A program made the position numbers and the translations under genes. Shown here one piece after another: positions 6,367 to 8,407 of a stretch of 8,407 bases of DNA (position 1 is its first letter; each line of letters opens with the position of its first letter). The stretch covers positions 1-8,407 of the forward strand of contig JAUWZL010000030.1 of NCBI GenBank assembly GCA_030615305.1, read 5' to 3'. Below the pieces are notes generated by a model. That model was not told the DNA's origin. It was given only the letters and a program-made list of their open reading frames with translations, and ran no database searches. The stretch is from Dehalococcoidia bacterium. GTDB taxonomy: Bacteria; Chloroflexota; Dehalococcoidia; Dehalococcoidales; JAUWZL01.

Positions 6367-7301
6367 TGTTTCGCAGACTTAGGTTTATAAACAAAAACCA
6401 GCGCGGCTTTACCGTAATTGAGCTGCTGGTGGCGATTGCTATTTCCAGCCTTATCACCAGCGGCCTGACGCTGACTATTTTTCAGGTTTTTGGCGGCAAT
6501 GCCCGAAACAGCAGTGAAATGACCGTTATCCGTCAGGTACAGAACGCCGGTCACTGGATTAGCCGCGATGTCCTGATGGCTCAGGTGATGACACCAGCTG
6601 AAGTAATCACTGTTTCCTGGGACCAGCGGGAGAGCGGTGATCTGGGGGATGAAGACCGTCTTTACTTTGCCTTCTCCGGTGACGGAGGTAGTACCTGGAG
6701 CGACAATATAGAAGCCTTTCGCGATGATGATCCGCCAAGTAGCTATAGCTACCCTATTCCAGATGAATATTTGACCAATAATTTTATGATGAGGTTCTAC
6801 CTGGAGTTTAACGTTTCAGATGAGTATGCCTACCTTGATAATATTACCATCTCTCAAGGAGTATTCTCGGATGAATGCGACAACAACTTTAATAACTGGG
6901 ATAACGGAGCTAATAACTGGACAATCTACAACAATGACGAATTTCAGGGACAGGGTAGTGGCACTATTGCTGAAAGAACCCTGACCATGATAAGCAGCCT
7001 GGTGGATTTAAGCTCCTATCAGGGTTCTTCTTCAGGCTTTCCCCTTATCTTAACCTGGACTGACTGGGAGGGGGCTATACATCTGGTTGAATATACCATA
7101 ACAGATGGCAAGATACGGCGCAGCCATTATGTTGATGGTGCGCCCTCAAGTGAGACCCTGGTAGCCCAATATATTGATTCTAGCCAGACCAGCTGCCAGT
7201 TTAGTGCTGGTTTGCTCAGGTTAACGATAACGGCCACCCTAGGCGGCTATAAACCGGCCAGTGAAACCAGAACATATGAGATTACTCCGAGACCGAGCTA
7301 A
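6363..7301 (+). CDS. Type IV prepilin-like minor pilin (PilW/GspJ type) with large inserted beta-domain
   Basis: 312 residues. A 15-residue basic leader ends in QRG^FTVIELLVAIAI, with the conserved Glu5 (Glu20), followed by a hydrophobic helix to about residue 43 and the amphipathic continuation SSEMTVIRQVQNAGHWISRD, as expected for PilW/GspJ. The C-terminus (residues 226-312; LILTWTDWEGAIHLVEYTI, then GKIRRSHYVDG and ETRTYEITPRPS) is a beta-rich pilin head. Between them, about residues 84-224 look foreign to the pilin fold: acidic and Asn-rich, with SGDGGSTWS, FYLEFNVSDEYAYLDNITI and NNWDNGANNWTIYNNDEFQG, wording typical of secreted beta-sandwich domains. The start overlaps the previous stop by four bases (ATGA); ATG 6366 is the alternative. 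The stop overlaps a possible start of the next gene by one base. It is probably exposed at the pilus tip with an added binding surface; that role is inferred. Confidence 0.88.
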   Translation: MMFRRLRFINKNQRGFTVIELLVAIAISSLITSGLTLTIFQVFGGNARNSSEMTVIRQVQNAGHWISRDVLMAQVMTPAEVITVSWDQRESGDLGDEDRLYFAFSGDGGSTWSDNIEAFRDDDPPSSYSYPIPDEYLTNNFMMRFYLEFNVSDEYAYLDNITISQGVFSDECDNNFNNWDNGANNWTIYNNDEFQGQGSGTIAERTLTMISSLVDLSSYQGSSSGFPLILTWTDWEGAIHLVEYTITDGKIRRSHYVDGAPSSETLVAQYIDSSQTSCQFSAGLLRLTITATLGGYKPASETRTYEITPRPS

Positions 7302-7324
7302 TGGTGTCTGGATGTAAAGGGACA

Positions 7325-8233
7325 ATGAAAAAAACACTAAATAAGTTAATAGGGAAGGAACAAGGGCAGGCGCTCATTTTTGCCCTGATTATGCTGGCGG
7401 TGGGCTGCCTTATAGTGGTTCCTCTTCTGGCGTTCATGAGCACCGGGCTTAGTGCTGGTCAAATATATGAGCAGAAGATGGAAGGGCTTTACGCTGCCGA
7501 CGCTGGGGTAGAGGATGCTTTGTGGAAGATACTGAATGTCCCGCCGGATAATTACCTTGACCCCTACCAGTTGACGGATGTGAATGAGATGTCAGTGACC
7601 GTTGTTATAGAAGAAGTTACTACTTTTTATGGTGTAGAGTTAGGGGGGGGAGTACATTACTGGATTGTGGAACTAGAAAGCGAACTCATACTTATAGATG
7701 TCCCTCCCGACCCTGACTACCGGGGTGATTACACATACAGGCTAACCCTGACTAACAAGCACAATAAAAATATAGGAATAGACGAGATCAAAATCAGTTT
7801 TTCCACAGACCTTGATTGTCCAGTTGGGTATCAAGTAGATGGGTTATACAATGGAGATGGAGTGGTGTTACAGAAGGGTAACTTTACCGATGGTGTACTG
7901 ACGGTTACTGAATCAGGTGACAATCAAATACTCACCTGGGACTTTGACCCAGGTGAGACTAAAATTGATGGGAACCCTTCCGCTGACCCCAATGACCCCG
8001 AAACTTGGGTCACGGTGAGCTGTATTTTCCAGCTCGTGGGTTTTGACGACGCACCAAAAATTTCCAATTTTATATTTGTGGCGGTTAGTGAGGATATAGG
8101 GGCTGTTTGGGAGTTTAAGCCCATTAGGATTACGGCTACGGCTCAAGCTGAAGATGAGAGCACGGTGGTTGTTGAGGCTGTTGTACTAGAGAGCAGTGGT
8201 GCGGTATTAGTTTATTCCTGGCAGATAGAGTAG
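7325..8233 (+). CDS. PilX-like pilus assembly protein with single N-terminal membrane helix
   Basis: 302 residues from ATG 7325, chosen because AAAGGG (7316-7321) precedes it and it gives a natural MKKTLNKLIGKEQGQ leader. ATG 7301, which overlaps the previous stop as TAATG, adds eight residues and cannot be excluded. The segment KEQGQALIFALIMLAVGCL, followed by about 15 more hydrophobic residues, is the PilX_N style of N-terminus: a Gly-Gln junction, no Glu at mature position 5, one membrane helix. It is followed by the helix YEQKMEGLYAADAGVEDALW, the AADAG motif being typical of this group. The remaining 200-odd residues are beta-rich and acidic (YRLTLTNKHNKNIGIDEI, then ILTWDFDPGET and WVTVSCIFQLVGF), suggesting Ig-like extracellular domains. 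Context and N-terminus support a minor pilin-like or pilus assembly role. A perfect inverted repeat lies in the coding sequence at 7931-7957. Confidence 0.82.
   Translation: MKKTLNKLIGKEQGQALIFALIMLAVGCLIVVPLLAFMSTGLSAGQIYEQKMEGLYAADAGVEDALWKILNVPPDNYLDPYQLTDVNEMSVTVVIEEVTTFYGVELGGGVHYWIVELESELILIDVPPDPDYRGDYTYRLTLTNKHNKNIGIDEIKISFSTDLDCPVGYQVDGLYNGDGVVLQKGNFTDGVLTVTESGDNQILTWDFDPGETKIDGNPSADPNDPETWVTVSCIFQLVGFDDAPKISNFIFVAVSEDIGAVWEFKPIRITATAQAEDESTVVVEAVVLESSGAVLVYSWQIE
7931..7957 (+). repeat. Perfect 10-bp inverted repeat inside the PilX-like gene
   Basis: CTCACCTGGG (7931-7940) and CCCAGGTGAG (7948-7957) are exact reverse complements around a seven-base loop. In the mRNA this makes a strong GC-rich hairpin. 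No T-run follows, so it is not a standard intrinsic terminator. It encodes part of TWDFDPGE, so it may be a chance result of coding constraint. Confidence 0.85.
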
Positions 8234-8267
8234 CCGGGAAGGCAGCCTATAATATTAGGAGTAAATA

Positions 8268-8407
8268 ATGAGATTAAAAAAGACAACTTGGATAACTCTG
8301 GGCGTTGGCCTTTTCATTATTGCTGCCGTTCTGGTTTATATGGTCTACCAGGGGCAGGCAAAGAACCGACAGGAGGCGGAGGATAGCCTGGATGAGGCTA
8401 GGAAGGT
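8268..8407 (+). CDS. Membrane-anchored coiled-coil protein, start only (possibly PilN/PilO-like)
   Basis: 46 residues are visible before the window ends. The start is ATG 8268 with a strong AGGAG (8257-8261) six bases upstream. A short basic N-terminus (MRLKKTTW) is followed by one membrane helix at about residues 9-27 (ITLGVGLFIIAAVLVYMVY), then a charged helical stretch (AKNRQEAEDSLDEARK) that looks like the beginning of a coiled coil. This layout, together with its place after the minor pilin genes, is compatible with a PilO- or PilN-type alignment protein that links the platform to the rest of the machine. Too little is visible to name it. It lies 34 bp after the PilX-like gene on the same strand, so it is probably in the same operon. 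Confidence 0.75.
   Translation, partial: MRLKKTTWITLGVGLFIIAAVLVYMVYQGQAKNRQEAEDSLDEARK

Noticed and set aside
6890..6920. Direct repeat TAATAACTGG twice, 21 bases apart
   Set aside because: It encodes the repeated Asn-Asn-Trp of the inserted domain and is explained by the protein sequence.
8248..8253. TATAAT as an internal promoter before the last gene
   Set aside because: It is a perfect -10 hexamer, but no -35 exists at a workable distance and it overlaps a small AT-rich palindrome next to the ribosome binding site.

Overview
The window looks like a piece of a Chloroflexota genome, most likely class Dehalococcoidia. This is inferred from the style of the proteins, not from a database match. 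The clues are a sigma factor followed by a DUF5667-type membrane protein, a one-domain MerR/BldC-like regulator, an atypical NarL-type response regulator, and a type IV pilus operon with compact minor pilins. No rRNA, tRNA, insertion sequence, integrase or CRISPR array is visible.

Left part (1-1037, minus strand): an ECF-like sigma-70 family factor (GTG start at 1037) overlaps the start of a DUF5667-type single-pass membrane protein that runs off the left edge. The overlap suggests translational coupling and a sigma factor/membrane partner pair.

Middle (1038-2269): a divergent intergenic region of about 260 bp contains several nested inverted repeats and candidate promoters. Rightward from it run a small HTH protein, whose start region carries a perfect 18-bp tandem duplication with two in-frame RBS-ATG units, and a NarL/LuxR-type response regulator. 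In that regulator the expected phospho-acceptor aspartate is a glycine (Gly55).

Right part (2430-8407, plus strand): a type IV pilus / type II secretion-like operon in the order assembly ATPase (PilB/GspE), platform protein (PilC/GspF), PilV/GspI-like minor pilin, PilW/GspJ-like minor pilin, PilX-like protein, and the beginning of a small membrane-anchored coiled-coil protein. Genes are separated by 2 to 34 bp or overlap, so they are probably one transcript. The ATPase has all the canonical motor motifs. Its N-terminus, however, is a tandem duplication of what looks like a degenerate Mrr-type PD-(D/E)XK nuclease fold, sitting where the first half of an MshEN domain would normally be. The PilW-like protein carries an insertion of about 140 residues resembling pieces of a secreted beta-sandwich domain.

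The 160-nt leader before the ATPase contains complementary elements that can pair in two mutually exclusive ways, one of which would bury the ribosome binding site. Taken together, the window reads as a regulatory block (sigma factor/membrane protein, HTH protein, phosphorylation-independent response regulator) next to a pilus assembly operon. Whether the regulators control the pilus genes is inference from position only.
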